Source: an uncultured Oscillospiraceae bacterium
GTDB lineage: Bacteria > Bacillota > Clostridia > Oscillospirales > Oscillospiraceae
DNA length: 31,196 nt
Reading direction: 5' to 3'
Assembly (NCBI GenBank): GCA_900763675.1
Contig: CAAFLE010000117.1
Span: forward strand, 1-31,196
Made by a program: the position numbers and the translations under genes. The notes under the pieces are model-generated. The model did no database searches, was not told the DNA's origin, and saw nothing but the letters and a program-made list of their open reading frames with translations. Below are positions 7,140-17,381 of the stretch, piece by piece (the first letter of the stretch is position 1; each line of letters opens with the position of its first letter).

Positions 7140-7658
7140 ATGCGTCGTTTTTCCCGGTTTGCGGGCGTTTTTCTTTCGCTCGCGCTGCTTTTTTCTGTGC
7201 TGTCCGGATGCACCGCCGCGCTGCCGGACGTTCCGGCGGTCACTGCCGCACCCATGGAGAGCGCCGTTTCCGAAGCGCCTGATGCTCCGGACGCTCCATC
7301 CCCCGCTCCGCTCAGCGAGGACGGAACCTATACCGCGGCGGAGGACGTTGCGCTTTATCTGCATCTCTACGGGCATCTTCCCGAAAACTTCATCACGAAA
7401 AAGGACGCCCGCGCTCTCGGCTGGAGCGGCGGCGGGCTGGACGGCTATGCCGACGGGAAGTGCATCGGCGGCGACCGGTTTGGGAACTATGAGGGTCTGC
7501 TGCCGGACGCGCCGGGCAGAGAGTATCGCGAGTGCGACATCGGCACGCTGCACGCCGCCTCCCGCGGCGCGAAGCGGCTCGTATACTCCAACGACGGGCT
7601 GATTTATTACACGGAGGATCACTACGAGAGCTTTACCCTACTTTACGGGGACGAGTAG
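7140..7658 (+). CDS. Secreted lipoprotein ribonuclease of the barnase family
   Basis: A 172-residue protein: signal peptide with LSGC lipobox (C24), an Ala/Pro-rich linker to about 62, then a complete barnase (ribonuclease N1) domain. Alignment by eye to Bacillus amyloliquefaciens barnase keeps the catalytic residues. K87 in FITKKDARALGW matches K27, E131 in YRECDI matches E73, R142 and R146 in SRGAKRLVYS match R83 and R87, and H161 in TEDHYESF matches H102. It should be an active RNA endonuclease held on the outer face of the membrane. GGAGGG at 7128-7133 supports the ATG. No barstar-like gene is next to it; the neighbouring genes are a metal-binding lipoprotein and the ATP synthase operon. 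Confidence 0.9.
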   Translation: MRRFSRFAGVFLSLALLFSVLSGCTAALPDVPAVTAAPMESAVSEAPDAPDAPSPAPLSEDGTYTAAEDVALYLHLYGHLPENFITKKDARALGWSGGGLDGYADGKCIGGDRFGNYEGLLPDAPGREYRECDIGTLHAASRGAKRLVYSNDGLIYYTEDHYESFTLLYGDE

Positions 7659-7682
7659 TCTGTTATTTATATATTTTTCCTA

Positions 7683-7710
7683 TTCCCATGGCGAAAAAAC
7701 GTGCTATAAT
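7683..7710 (+). promoter_or_regulatory. Probable promoter of the ATP synthase operon
   Basis: A consensus TATAAT lies at 7705-7710. A partial -35 (TTCCCA, 7683-7688) is 16 nt upstream. The initiation point would be about 25 nt before the first gene of the operon. No terminator is obvious after the preceding gene, so some read-through is possible. Confidence 0.6.
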
Positions 7711-7741
7711 GCGTAAGGACTACAGATAAGGGGAAAACCGC

Positions 7742-8074
7742 ATGGATCAACCGATTGTTCAGGGCATAGCCGCTTTTCTCGGCGGCGCCGCCGTTTCCGG
7801 TCTCAACGCCGCACTGTCCGCCCGGCTGCTCAAGCGCCGGCCCTCCGCCTACGCTTCGTTTTCCGCCGTGCGTCAGCTTTTCAGCGTGGGGTATCTCGTG
7901 ATCGTTTTTTTCGCGGCCCGCGCTCTCGGCTGGGACGTCACGGCTCCTCTGCTCGGCGCGGCGCTCGGGCTTACCGCGCTTTCCATGCTTTTTTCCGTGT
8001 TCCTTGCACGGTACAACGACAAACTGTCCAAATCCGCTGCGGCGGAGAAGAAAGGAGACGATCCGAATGGGTGA
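7742..8074 (+). CDS. atpI: ATP synthase subunit I-like membrane protein
   Basis: A 110-residue hydrophobic protein with about four membrane helices (roughly 5-25, 38-58, 60-72 and 74-93) and a short charged C-terminal tail. The sequence is not strongly diagnostic. Its place as first gene of the operon, its size, and an 8-nt overlap with atpB are typical of AtpI, which helps c-ring assembly. ATAAGGGG lies about 6 nt before the ATG. Confidence 0.7.
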   Translation: MDQPIVQGIAAFLGGAAVSGLNAALSARLLKRRPSAYASFSAVRQLFSVGYLVIVFFAARALGWDVTAPLLGAALGLTALSMLFSVFLARYNDKLSKSAAAEKKGDDPNG

Positions 8075-8735
8075 ATCCCGCGTTGTGATTCCGCTTTTCG
8101 GGATTCTGGATGTGACCGGCGAAGTGATCGGTATGTGGGTCATTCTTGCCGCCGTCGCGCTGGTGTCGGTGCTTGTCACGCGCCATCTGCGCGAGCGTCC
8201 GGGAAAATTTCAAAATGTGATCGAGACCGGCGTGGAGTATCTGGATAACTACTTCGGCGGTATTCTCGGTCACGAAGAGGCGAGAAAGCATTTTCTCTTT
8301 CTTGGCTCGCTGTTCGTTTTCATCATTTTCGGCAACTATTCGGGGCTGATCCCCGGCGTAGGGCTGACGGACTACTGGAAAGCGCCGACGTCGTCGCTTT
8401 CGGTAACGCTCGGTCTCGGCGTAATCACGTTCTTCTATTTGCAGGGCGCGAGCGTTCATGCGCACGGATTTCTCGGCTATCTCAAACGCTTTGTCTCCCC
8501 CATCGCGATCATGCTGCCGCTGCTCATTCTCGACGAGTTCATCAAGCCCGCGTCGCTGGCGCTGCGTCTGTTCGGCAACATTTTCGGCGAGGAGACTGTT
8601 ACGGAGCAGCTCTACGAGCTGCTGCCCATCGGCGCTCCCATCGTGATGATGGTGCTCTCGCTGCTCTTCTGTGCGCTGCAGGCGATCGTTTTCACGACGC
8701 TCGTGTCCATCTATCTTCAGGAAGCCACCGAGTAA
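8067..8735 (+). CDS. atpB: F0F1 ATP synthase subunit a
   Basis: A 222-residue polytopic membrane protein that forms the ion half-channels against the c-ring. The essential arginine is R167 in KPASLALRLFGNIFGEE, equivalent to E. coli R210. The C-terminal helices (about 188-216) end in LVSIYLQEATE. AAAGGAGA at 8051-8058 fits the ATG at 8067, which overlaps the end of the preceding gene by 8 nt. An in-frame ATG at 8004 would deepen the overlap and has no good ribosome binding site. Confidence 0.95.
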   Translation: MGESRVVIPLFGILDVTGEVIGMWVILAAVALVSVLVTRHLRERPGKFQNVIETGVEYLDNYFGGILGHEEARKHFLFLGSLFVFIIFGNYSGLIPGVGLTDYWKAPTSSLSVTLGLGVITFFYLQGASVHAHGFLGYLKRFVSPIAIMLPLLILDEFIKPASLALRLFGNIFGEETVTEQLYELLPIGAPIVMMVLSLLFCALQAIVFTTLVSIYLQEATE

Positions 8736-8794
8736 GCGCGTGCTTGCCCGGCTTTGAAAAAACGTATTATTAAAAAATAAGGAGATACACTACC

Positions 8795-9025
8795 ATGACT
8801 GATTCTGCCATCATTGCTCTCGCCGCCGCTCTTTCCATCGCCGTCAGCACCATGTTCCCCGCGCTCGGGCAGGGCAAAACCGCCGCCGCCGCTATGGAGG
8901 GCATCGCCCGCCAGCCTGACGCCGCCGGTGACATCCGTTCCTCGCTCATCATTTCGATGGCGATGATGGAGGCGCTCACCATTTACGGTCTGCTGATTGC
9001 CTTTATGCTCGTTGCCAAGGTCTGA
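8795..9025 (+). CDS. atpE: F0F1 ATP synthase subunit c
   Basis: A 76-residue helical hairpin. The polar loop is ARQPDAAGDIR (38-48) and the ion-binding carboxylate is E59 in MAMMEALTIYGLL. Q26 in LGQGK is kept. After the glutamate the residues are A-L-T-I-Y, as in cyanobacterial and chloroplast c subunits, rather than the S/T that completes the sodium site in Ilyobacter. This points to proton coupling (inference). AAGGAGA lies 8-14 nt before the ATG. A 59-nt gap separates it from atpB. Confidence 0.95.
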   Translation: MTDSAIIALAAALSIAVSTMFPALGQGKTAAAAMEGIARQPDAAGDIRSSLIISMAMMEALTIYGLLIAFMLVAKV

Positions 9026-9036
9026 GAGGCTTCGCC

Positions 9037-9567
9037 ATGACGATCGAACCATCTCTCGTTGTATGGACGGTTCTATGCTTTCTGGCGCTGATGCTGATCC
9101 TGAAAAAGCTGCTTTTCCAGCCGATGCTGACCTTTATGGACAAGCGCAGCGCAAAGATCGAGTCGGCACGCAAGGCAAAGGCGCAGGCGCAGACCGAGCG
9201 TGAAGCCGAGCTGCACCGTCTCGCCGACGAGCGTTCCGCCGAGGAAGCGCGGCAGCGCGAAGCCGGCGCGGCGGCGCTTGCCGCGGCGCACGAGGAGCTT
9301 GTGCGCTGCACGGCGGAAAAGCGTGCCGACGCCGAGCGCCGTCTTGCGGAATGCCGCGCCGCGCTCGACAAGGAGTCGGAGAGCATCTGCCGCGAGCTGG
9401 AGCCGCAGTTGTCGGATCTGGCGCTTGATCTTGTGAACCAGCTCCAGAAATGGCAGGACGACCGCCATTCCGCCGTCGATGCGGACGCGGTCGCCGCCCC
9501 CTATGCCGACATGGATCATCTTCCGGTCGGCGAGCATCCGAAAGCTACTACGAACAGGACGATGTAA
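9037..9567 (+). CDS. atpF: F0F1 ATP synthase subunit b (free copy)
   Basis: A 176-residue peripheral-stalk subunit. The N-terminal membrane helix (about 7-27) is followed by a long charged Ala/Arg/Glu-rich coiled coil (about 35-140). A 35-residue polar tail without coiled-coil character ends the protein. It starts 11 nt after atpE, with GAGAGGC as a weak ribosome binding site. The next gene begins 2 nt after its stop and itself carries a b-type helix, so the operon encodes two b-like membrane anchors. Confidence 0.88.
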   Translation: MTIEPSLVVWTVLCFLALMLILKKLLFQPMLTFMDKRSAKIESARKAKAQAQTEREAELHRLADERSAEEARQREAGAAALAAAHEELVRCTAEKRADAERRLAECRAALDKESESICRELEPQLSDLALDLVNQLQKWQDDRHSAVDADAVAAPYADMDHLPVGEHPKATTNRTM

Positions 9568-9569
9568 CT

Positions 9570-11767
<2,198 letters not shown>

Positions 11768-11768
<1 letters not shown>

Positions 11769-12601
11769 TGGCAGGATTGCAGCAGCTCCGAAAGCGGCTG
11801 AAAAGCATCCGCGCCACCGGTCAGCTCGCCGAGGCGATGCGCACTGCCGCAACGATCAAGTATTCCCGCGTGAGCAAGGTCCGCGAGGAATTTACCCCCT
11901 ACGCCGACGGCAGCGCCGATATGCTCGCGCTGCTCGGTCGGTTCGGTATCCGCCGGGAAACGGAAACGGTCAGCGAGAGAAACTGTCTTGTACTCTTTGG
12001 CAGCAACCGCGGGCTTTGCGGCGGCTTCAACGCCGAGCTGTTCCGCTTCATGGAGCGGACGCTCGCCGGGGAAGCCGTGCCGCCGCTCATCGTCTCGTGC
12101 AGCCGCAAGGCAAGCGCTTACTGCCGCGAGCATTCGCTCGAATACGAAGAACATATTCTCTCGGACGTGCCGGAATATGAGGAAGCGCACGCGCTCTGCG
12201 AGCGGCTGGAGGCATTGTATACCTCCGGCGCGGTGAACCGCGTACGGCTCGTCTACCAGAGCTACCGGAATATGCTCTCGCAGGTCCCGACCGACCGGCA
12301 GATCCTTCCCGACCCGGAAGAAGCGAAATCCGTGAACCCCAACGGGGTTTTGTATCTGCCGAGCAGCGCCACCATTGGACTGCGTCTCGCGCATACGTGT
12401 CTGAACAACGAGGTGTTCGCCGTGGCGCTGGATAATGCTTCCGGTGCGCAGGCAGCCACGCTCATGGCAATGCGCTCCGCCTGCGACAATGCTGCGGAGT
12501 CTGCCGCCAAGCTTGAAACCACCATCAATCGCCGGAGACAGGCGGAGGTCACCGCCAGCGTCATTGAGATCGCCTCCGGCAACTTACAGCAAGGAGAATA
12601 G
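11768..12601 (+). CDS. atpG: F0F1 ATP synthase subunit gamma
   Basis: A 277-residue central-stalk subunit. The N-terminal helix starts MAGLQQLRKRLKSI, close to the family pattern. The C-terminal helix carries AATLMAMRSACDNA and INRRRQAEVTASVIEIASG, matching the conserved gamma terminus. The ATG overlaps the preceding TGA by one base (TGATG), and GGAGG at 11756-11760 lies inside the end of the upstream gene. Length is slightly below the usual 285 or so. Confidence 0.94.
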
Positions 12602-12604
12602 CCT

Positions 12605-13996
12605 ATGTCCGCCGGAAATATTGGTACCATATCGCGCATCAGCGGCCCCGTTGTGGACGTGCAATTCCCGGAACACAGCGATGTTCCGGATATTTTCCAC
12701 GCCGTAGAGGTCAACATCAACGGCAGCGTCCATGTGCTGGAATGTCTGCAGCAGTTGGGAAAGGGTGCGGTGCGCTGCATTTCCATGCGCCCAACGGACG
12801 GTATGTCCCGCGGCATGGAGGCAGTCGATACCGGCGCTCCGATCTCCGTCCCCGCGAGCGAGGGAATGCTCGGACGCATGATCAACGTCACCGGCGACCC
12901 GATCGACCGCGGCGGTCCGATCCCCGCCGAACAGCGCTGGCCCATCCATCACCGTGCGCCGGATTTCACCGACATTGTCCCCGCCGGGGAGATCCTTGAA
13001 ACCGGCATCAAGGTCATCGACCTTATGACCCCTTACGCCAAGGGCGGCAAGATCGGTCTTTTCGGCGGCGCTGGCGTCGGCAAAACCGTTCTCATCGAAG
13101 AACTGATCCGCAACATTGCCTTTGAACACAACGGCTACTCCGTGTTCGCCGGCGTCGGAGAGCGTTCCCGCGAGGGCAACGACCTCTGGAACGAAATGAA
13201 GGAATCCGGCGTTATTGACAAAACCGCGCTTGTATTCGGTCAGATGAACGAAACGGCGGGCGCACGTCTGCGCGTGCCGCTTGCCGGACTCACGATCGCC
13301 GAATACTTCCGTGAGCATTCGCACAAGGATGTGCTGCTCTTCATCGACAACGTGTTCCGCTTCACGCAGGCGGGCAGCGAGGTTTCCGCCCTGCTCGGGC
13401 GAATGCCCTCCGCCGTCGGCTACCAGCCGACGCTCGCCTCGGAAATGGGTATGCTGCAGGAGCGTATCGTCTCCACGAAAAACGGCTCGATCACCTCGGT
13501 GCAGGCGATCTACGTCCCCGCGGACGATCTGACCGACCCCGCCCCGGCGACCGCGTTTTCCCATCTGGACGCCACGACCGTGCTTTCGCGCAGCATCGTA
13601 GAGTTGGGCATTTACCCCGCCGTCGCGCCGCTGGAATCCTCGTCGCGGATGCTGACGCCTGATATTGTCGGCAAGCGCCATTACCAGACCGCCAAGGAAG
13701 TGCAGCGCGTATTGCAGCGCTACAATGAGTTGCAGGACATCATCGCCATTCTCGGCATGGACGAGCTTTCCCCGGAGGACCGCCAGACCGTCTCCCGCGC
13801 CCGGCGCGTGCAGCGCTTCATGTCGCAGCCGTTCCACGTGGCGGAGAGCTTCACCGGTATGCCCGGCAAATTCGTCCATATTGAGGATACGATCAAAGGC
13901 TTTGAAGCCATTCTCGGCGGCGACTGCGACGCCATTCCGGAGCAGAATTTCCTCATGTCCGGTTCCATCGACGACGTATACAAAAAGGATCGCTGA
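12605..13996 (+). CDS. atpD: F0F1 ATP synthase subunit beta
   Basis: A 463-residue catalytic subunit of normal length. Walker A is GGAGVGKT at 154-161. The catalytic-loop motif GERSREGND begins at G185, and the Walker B region VLLFIDNVFRF is present. The C-terminal DELSPEDRQTV matches the DELSEED family motif, which contacts gamma and epsilon. AAGGAG at 12592-12597 lies in the end of atpG, and the ATG follows the atpG stop by 3 nt. Confidence 0.97.
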   Translation: MSAGNIGTISRISGPVVDVQFPEHSDVPDIFHAVEVNINGSVHVLECLQQLGKGAVRCISMRPTDGMSRGMEAVDTGAPISVPASEGMLGRMINVTGDPIDRGGPIPAEQRWPIHHRAPDFTDIVPAGEILETGIKVIDLMTPYAKGGKIGLFGGAGVGKTVLIEELIRNIAFEHNGYSVFAGVGERSREGNDLWNEMKESGVIDKTALVFGQMNETAGARLRVPLAGLTIAEYFREHSHKDVLLFIDNVFRFTQAGSEVSALLGRMPSAVGYQPTLASEMGMLQERIVSTKNGSITSVQAIYVPADDLTDPAPATAFSHLDATTVLSRSIVELGIYPAVAPLESSSRMLTPDIVGKRHYQTAKEVQRVLQRYNELQDIIAILGMDELSPEDRQTVSRARRVQRFMSQPFHVAESFTGMPGKFVHIEDTIKGFEAILGGDCDAIPEQNFLMSGSIDDVYKKDR

Positions 13997-14011
13997 GCGC
14001 AGGAGGACGGT

Positions 14012-14338
14012 ATGACCGATAAAACCAGAGACTCCTCCGCACCGATGGAGCTTATCATTCTCACGCCGCACGGCGAAGCGGTCGATATGCGCTGCGACAG
14101 CGTTCATCTGACGCTCTGCGACGACGAAACCGGTCACGGCGGCGGTCTTGTCGGCTTTCACCGCGGGCATCTCCCGGCGGTGCTGGCGCTCGGCGACGGC
14201 GCTGCGGACGCGATGCTGCACGGAGAGAGCGTCTTCCACTCGACGCTGCACGGCGGGTTCGCCTCCGTGCGCGACGATGTGATCCGCGTCATTACCGACA
14301 GCGAGATCGAAACGCCGAAACAGCATACGGAAGAATAA
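14012..14338 (+). CDS. atpC: F0F1 ATP synthase subunit epsilon, short form
   Basis: A 108-residue protein with the N-terminal beta-sandwich of epsilon: MELIILTPHGEAV, then GLVGFHRGHLPAVLALGDG. It ends in a short polar tail. The usual C-terminal helical hairpin (about 40-50 residues, giving about 135 in total) is missing. That hairpin mediates inhibition of ATP hydrolysis in many bacteria, so control by epsilon may be lost here (inference). AGGAGG at 14001-14006 supports the ATG. An unusual 12-residue polar leader precedes the sandwich. Confidence 0.88.
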   Translation: MTDKTRDSSAPMELIILTPHGEAVDMRCDSVHLTLCDDETGHGGGLVGFHRGHLPAVLALGDGAADAMLHGESVFHSTLHGGFASVRDDVIRVITDSEIETPKQHTEE

Positions 14339-14378
14339 GAGAAGAGCGGATGCATATTGCATCCGCTCTTCTCTTATT
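14334..14378. terminator. Bidirectional terminator containing both convergent stop codons
   Basis: A perfect 21-bp inverted repeat (14334-14354 with 14358-14378) has a 3-nt TAT loop. The TAA of atpC (14336-14338) lies in the left arm and the TAA of the convergent YhaN-like gene (14376-14374) in the right arm. The tails are only moderately T-rich. Confidence 0.8.
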
Positions 14379-16290
14379 CTTTGTGGTCCTCGATGTAGCG
14401 CTTTTCCCGGCTGTGACACGTGAACAGAAGGATCTGGCGGCGCTGCGCGATCTCCCGGAGAACATCAAGCGCATAGCCCATGCGCGTATCGTCAAAGTTG
14501 ATAAGCGCGTCGTCCAATACGATGGGGCACGGTTCATCGCCGCTGAGCAGCATATCGCACAGCGCGAGACGCAGCGCCAGATAAAGCTGATCGACCGTAC
14601 CGCGGCTGAGAAAGCCGCTCTCGTGCAGCACCGGCTCCCCGGCGCAGCGTACCAGCGCGTTCAGCTCGCGGTCGAGCGAAAGCTCCGAATATGCCCCGCC
14701 GGTCAGCCGGGACAATATCGCCGCCGTGGACCGGGCAAGCGCCGGAGAAAACTCCGACTGCATCTCCTCATCGGCAAGCGCCATTTCGTCAAGCGCGGCG
14801 GTAAGCGCTTCCAGCTCGGTCTCCACGCGCCGGTGTTCCTCCTCCAGAGCGCCGAGACGGCTTTTCAGCACCAGCGGGTCGCCGAGCGTATCCAGTCTGC
14901 CGCGCAGGCGCGACAGCTCCTCCCGGAGAAGCTGTTCCTTCTGATCGGAAACCCAGAGCTGACGCGTCTGCGCTTCGTCCTCGGTCAGCATGGCGGCAAT
15001 GCGCCGGTGCAGTTCCAGCTGCTTTTCCGAAAGGGCGCGGACGCGCTCGCGGTTTTGCTCGGCGGCGGCTTCCAGTTTCTCCGTCTCCTCCCATTGGCGG
15101 CGGTACCCGGCAAATGCTGCGCCGATACCCGCCGCGCCGGACACTCCGTACCGTCCAAGCAGCTCGGCAAGAAGACGCTCCGACGCGCTTTTCTCCCGCC
15201 GGATGAAAATGGACGCCACACCCAGCACCGCGGCGGCGACCAGAAAAAGCACTGTGCCGATCCAGAAGCCGCTGTTGAAATATCCGCCGACTGCCGAGAC
15301 GCCCGCCAGAAGAAAGCACAGCACCCACAGCCACGGTCCCGGTACGCGGGAACGCACCGCCCGCTCGGCATGACGCGCCCGGTGTTCGTCGGAACGGACA
15401 CGCTCGGCGGCAGCGTCGTTCGGCTCGCCGCCTTCCAGAATGCCGAGACGCAGCGTTTCTCTCGCCGCGGCAACCGCCTGCTCCTGCCGGGCAGTCTCGC
15501 GCTCCGCGCTTTCCAGCTCGGCGCGGCAGCGCGACAGCTCCGCCGCCGCCGCGCTGCGCCGTTCCTGCCGCTGCGCCGTGGAATCCTCCTGCCGGGCGGC
15601 GCGGCGAAGTCTCGCACGCTCGGTCATTTCCTCCACACGCGCAAGCTCCGCAGCGGTATCGTCCAGCGCGGCAAGCTGACCGCGCACGAGCTTCATTTCC
15701 GATTCCAGCTCCGGCAGCCGTCCCGAATTGCGGAAGCGGCATTTGCGTTGCATCGCCCGCAGCCGCGCCGAGGCTTCCGTAAACGAGCCGCTCTCCTCCC
15801 CCGCCGTGACAAGCGCGGTGATCTTCCGTTCCAGCTCCGCGCCCTGCTGCACGCCGAGACCCGCCGCGCCGATAAACGCCGTCCGTTCAAACACCGGGAG
15901 CGCCGCGCCGGTGAGCGTTTCGCCCGCGTTCTCCCCGGTGAGACCCGAAACGGGCTGTCCGCTGCCCGTATATACGGCGGAGAACACGCGCATGGGCGCC
16001 GAAGGGGAGCGCGTGGAGCGCGAAAGCGTAATGTCCTTCCCGTCGTGGGAAAGCTCCATCGTGCCGGACATCGGCGAGCCGTTCCACGGCGCATACAGGA
16101 CTTTATCCGGCTTTCTTCCGCCGCGGCTGCGCTGGGCGCTGTCCACGCCGTAGAGCATGGCACGGAGAAACGCGCACCACGTCGATTTTCCGTATTCGTT
16201 CGGCGCTTCCAGAATGTTCAGTCCCGGCGAAAGCTTCAGCGTGCGGTTTTGCAGCACGCCGAAATTCGCCGTCATCTTCCGCACGATCAC
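14374..16290 (-). CDS. SbcC/YhaN-like ATPase with central membrane hairpin
   Basis: A 638-residue RecF/SMC-type ATPase. Walker A is APNEYGKST (29-37). Coiled coil fills about 150-310 and 365-520. Two adjacent membrane helices lie at about 319-338 and 343-363. The ABC signature-like LSRGTVDQLYLAL is at 561-573 and Walker B PIVLDDA at 589-595. Membrane helices inside the coiled coil are typical of B. subtilis YhaN rather than SbcC. The partner gene is upstream, as with yhaO-yhaN. The start is GTG at 16290, with GGGAGGT 7 nt upstream; it overlaps the preceding TGA (GTGA). A DNA end-processing or repair role is inferred from the family. Confidence 0.85.
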   Translation of the reverse strand: MIVRKMTANFGVLQNRTLKLSPGLNILEAPNEYGKSTWCAFLRAMLYGVDSAQRSRGGRKPDKVLYAPWNGSPMSGTMELSHDGKDITLSRSTRSPSAPMRVFSAVYTGSGQPVSGLTGENAGETLTGAALPVFERTAFIGAAGLGVQQGAELERKITALVTAGEESGSFTEASARLRAMQRKCRFRNSGRLPELESEMKLVRGQLAALDDTAAELARVEEMTERARLRRAARQEDSTAQRQERRSAAAAELSRCRAELESAERETARQEQAVAAARETLRLGILEGGEPNDAAAERVRSDEHRARHAERAVRSRVPGPWLWVLCFLLAGVSAVGGYFNSGFWIGTVLFLVAAAVLGVASIFIRREKSASERLLAELLGRYGVSGAAGIGAAFAGYRRQWEETEKLEAAAEQNRERVRALSEKQLELHRRIAAMLTEDEAQTRQLWVSDQKEQLLREELSRLRGRLDTLGDPLVLKSRLGALEEEHRRVETELEALTAALDEMALADEEMQSEFSPALARSTAAILSRLTGGAYSELSLDRELNALVRCAGEPVLHESGFLSRGTVDQLYLALRLALCDMLLSGDEPCPIVLDDALINFDDTRMGYALDVLREIAQRRQILLFTCHSREKRYIEDHKE

Positions 16291-17381
16291 AGCCGCACCT
16301 CCCAGCCCTCCAGCGCGGCGATGCCGTGGCGCACCGCACGCAGGAGCATCCGCTTCTCCTCCTCGGTCTGCGCGGCGTCCAGCCGGCGCTGCATCCGGCG
16401 CAGAAACCGTCCGGCAAGACTGTCCTCTCCGGCACGTGCAAACAGCTCGTGCGGCGGGCAGGTATCGTCCTCCAGCGTGAGAGAGAAAAATTTGCGTTCG
16501 AGCGTCTGGCGGAGATACGCAAGGTCGGGCGCGGCGGCGCTCTCGCCGGTCAGAACGATTTTATAAATATCCTCCGCCGTATTCTCCGGCAGCGCGGCGC
16601 GGATCGCGGCGAGTGCGTCCGTCCCCGCCTCGACGCGAAGCTTTTCGTACCGGCGGAGCGCCGTCGGGATAAACTCGGCGGTCGTCGTGTCGCCGTCGAT
16701 GTCGATCTGCAAAATGCCCTTTTGCCCACATTCGTCAAAGCCGCGCCCCTCCGGGCAGCCGGGCCATGCGTACCGGCACGTACCGGCGCGGCGAAGCCCG
16801 CTCGCGGCGTGTATGTGTCCGAAGGCGGCATAGCGTATGCCGCTTTGCGCCAGCTCGTTTTCCGTGACGGGGCAGTACGGAGAATCCGGTCTTCCGACCT
16901 CGGCGTGCAGCACAAGGAGATTTTCCCATCCGTCCTCCGCCGGGGCGTGAAAGCCGCGCAGCAGCCCCTCGCACGAAGCGCCCGTATACCCTGCGCCCCA
17001 GACGCGCACGCCAAGCTCCGGCAGAGCAACGTTCTCCAGCCGCGGTGAGCGGAAGATATGCACATTCTCCGGAAAATGCAGCCGCGCATACGGCGAGCGC
17101 CGGGAGTACCAGTCGTGGTTTCCCGGCGCGATGAATACGGGGACGCGCACCCGTGCAAGCGCGGCGAGGAGCGCCTCGCCTGTTTCGGCATAGGCGCTGC
17201 CGCTGTCCAGAAGATCTCCGGCAAGAAGCAGAATGTCCGCTTCGCGCCGCTCGGTCTCGGCGGCAATGCGCTCGAGCAGCGAGCGCTGCTCGCTGCGGCG
17301 GATCGCCGCCTTCTCCGCGCCGAGCGCTTCAAACGGCGAGTCCAGATGGAGATCGGCGGCGTGAATGATCCGCAGCTTCAT
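16287..17381 (-). CDS. SbcD/YhaO-like DNA repair metallophosphoesterase
   Basis: A 364-residue calcineurin-type phosphoesterase. The metal-site motifs appear in order: D10-L-H12, GDLLD (D56), GNHDW (N88, H89), H159 in VLHAEV and GHIH (H189, H191). A C-terminal cap of about 130 residues follows. It resembles YhaO/SbcD exonucleases, which work with a YhaN/SbcC ATPase, encoded immediately downstream. The ATG overlaps the upstream stop (ATGA), so translation is probably coupled along the run. Confidence 0.88.
   Translation of the reverse strand: MKLRIIHAADLHLDSPFEALGAEKAAIRRSEQRSLLERIAAETERREADILLLAGDLLDSGSAYAETGEALLAALARVRVPVFIAPGNHDWYSRRSPYARLHFPENVHIFRSPRLENVALPELGVRVWGAGYTGASCEGLLRGFHAPAEDGWENLLVLHAEVGRPDSPYCPVTENELAQSGIRYAAFGHIHAASGLRRAGTCRYAWPGCPEGRGFDECGQKGILQIDIDGDTTTAEFIPTALRRYEKLRVEAGTDALAAIRAALPENTAEDIYKIVLTGESAAAPDLAYLRQTLERKFFSLTLEDDTCPPHELFARAGEDSLAGRFLRRMQRRLDAAQTEEEKRMLLRAVRHGIAALEGWEVRL

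Noticed and set aside
12584..14419. Long minus-strand open frame opposite atpD and atpC
   Set aside because: Antisense of a highly conserved beta subunit; product has no recognisable domain.
14350..16566. Long plus-strand open frame opposite the YhaN-like gene
   Set aside because: Low-complexity Arg/Ala composition, starts inside a terminator. The minus-strand frame has clear ATPase motifs.
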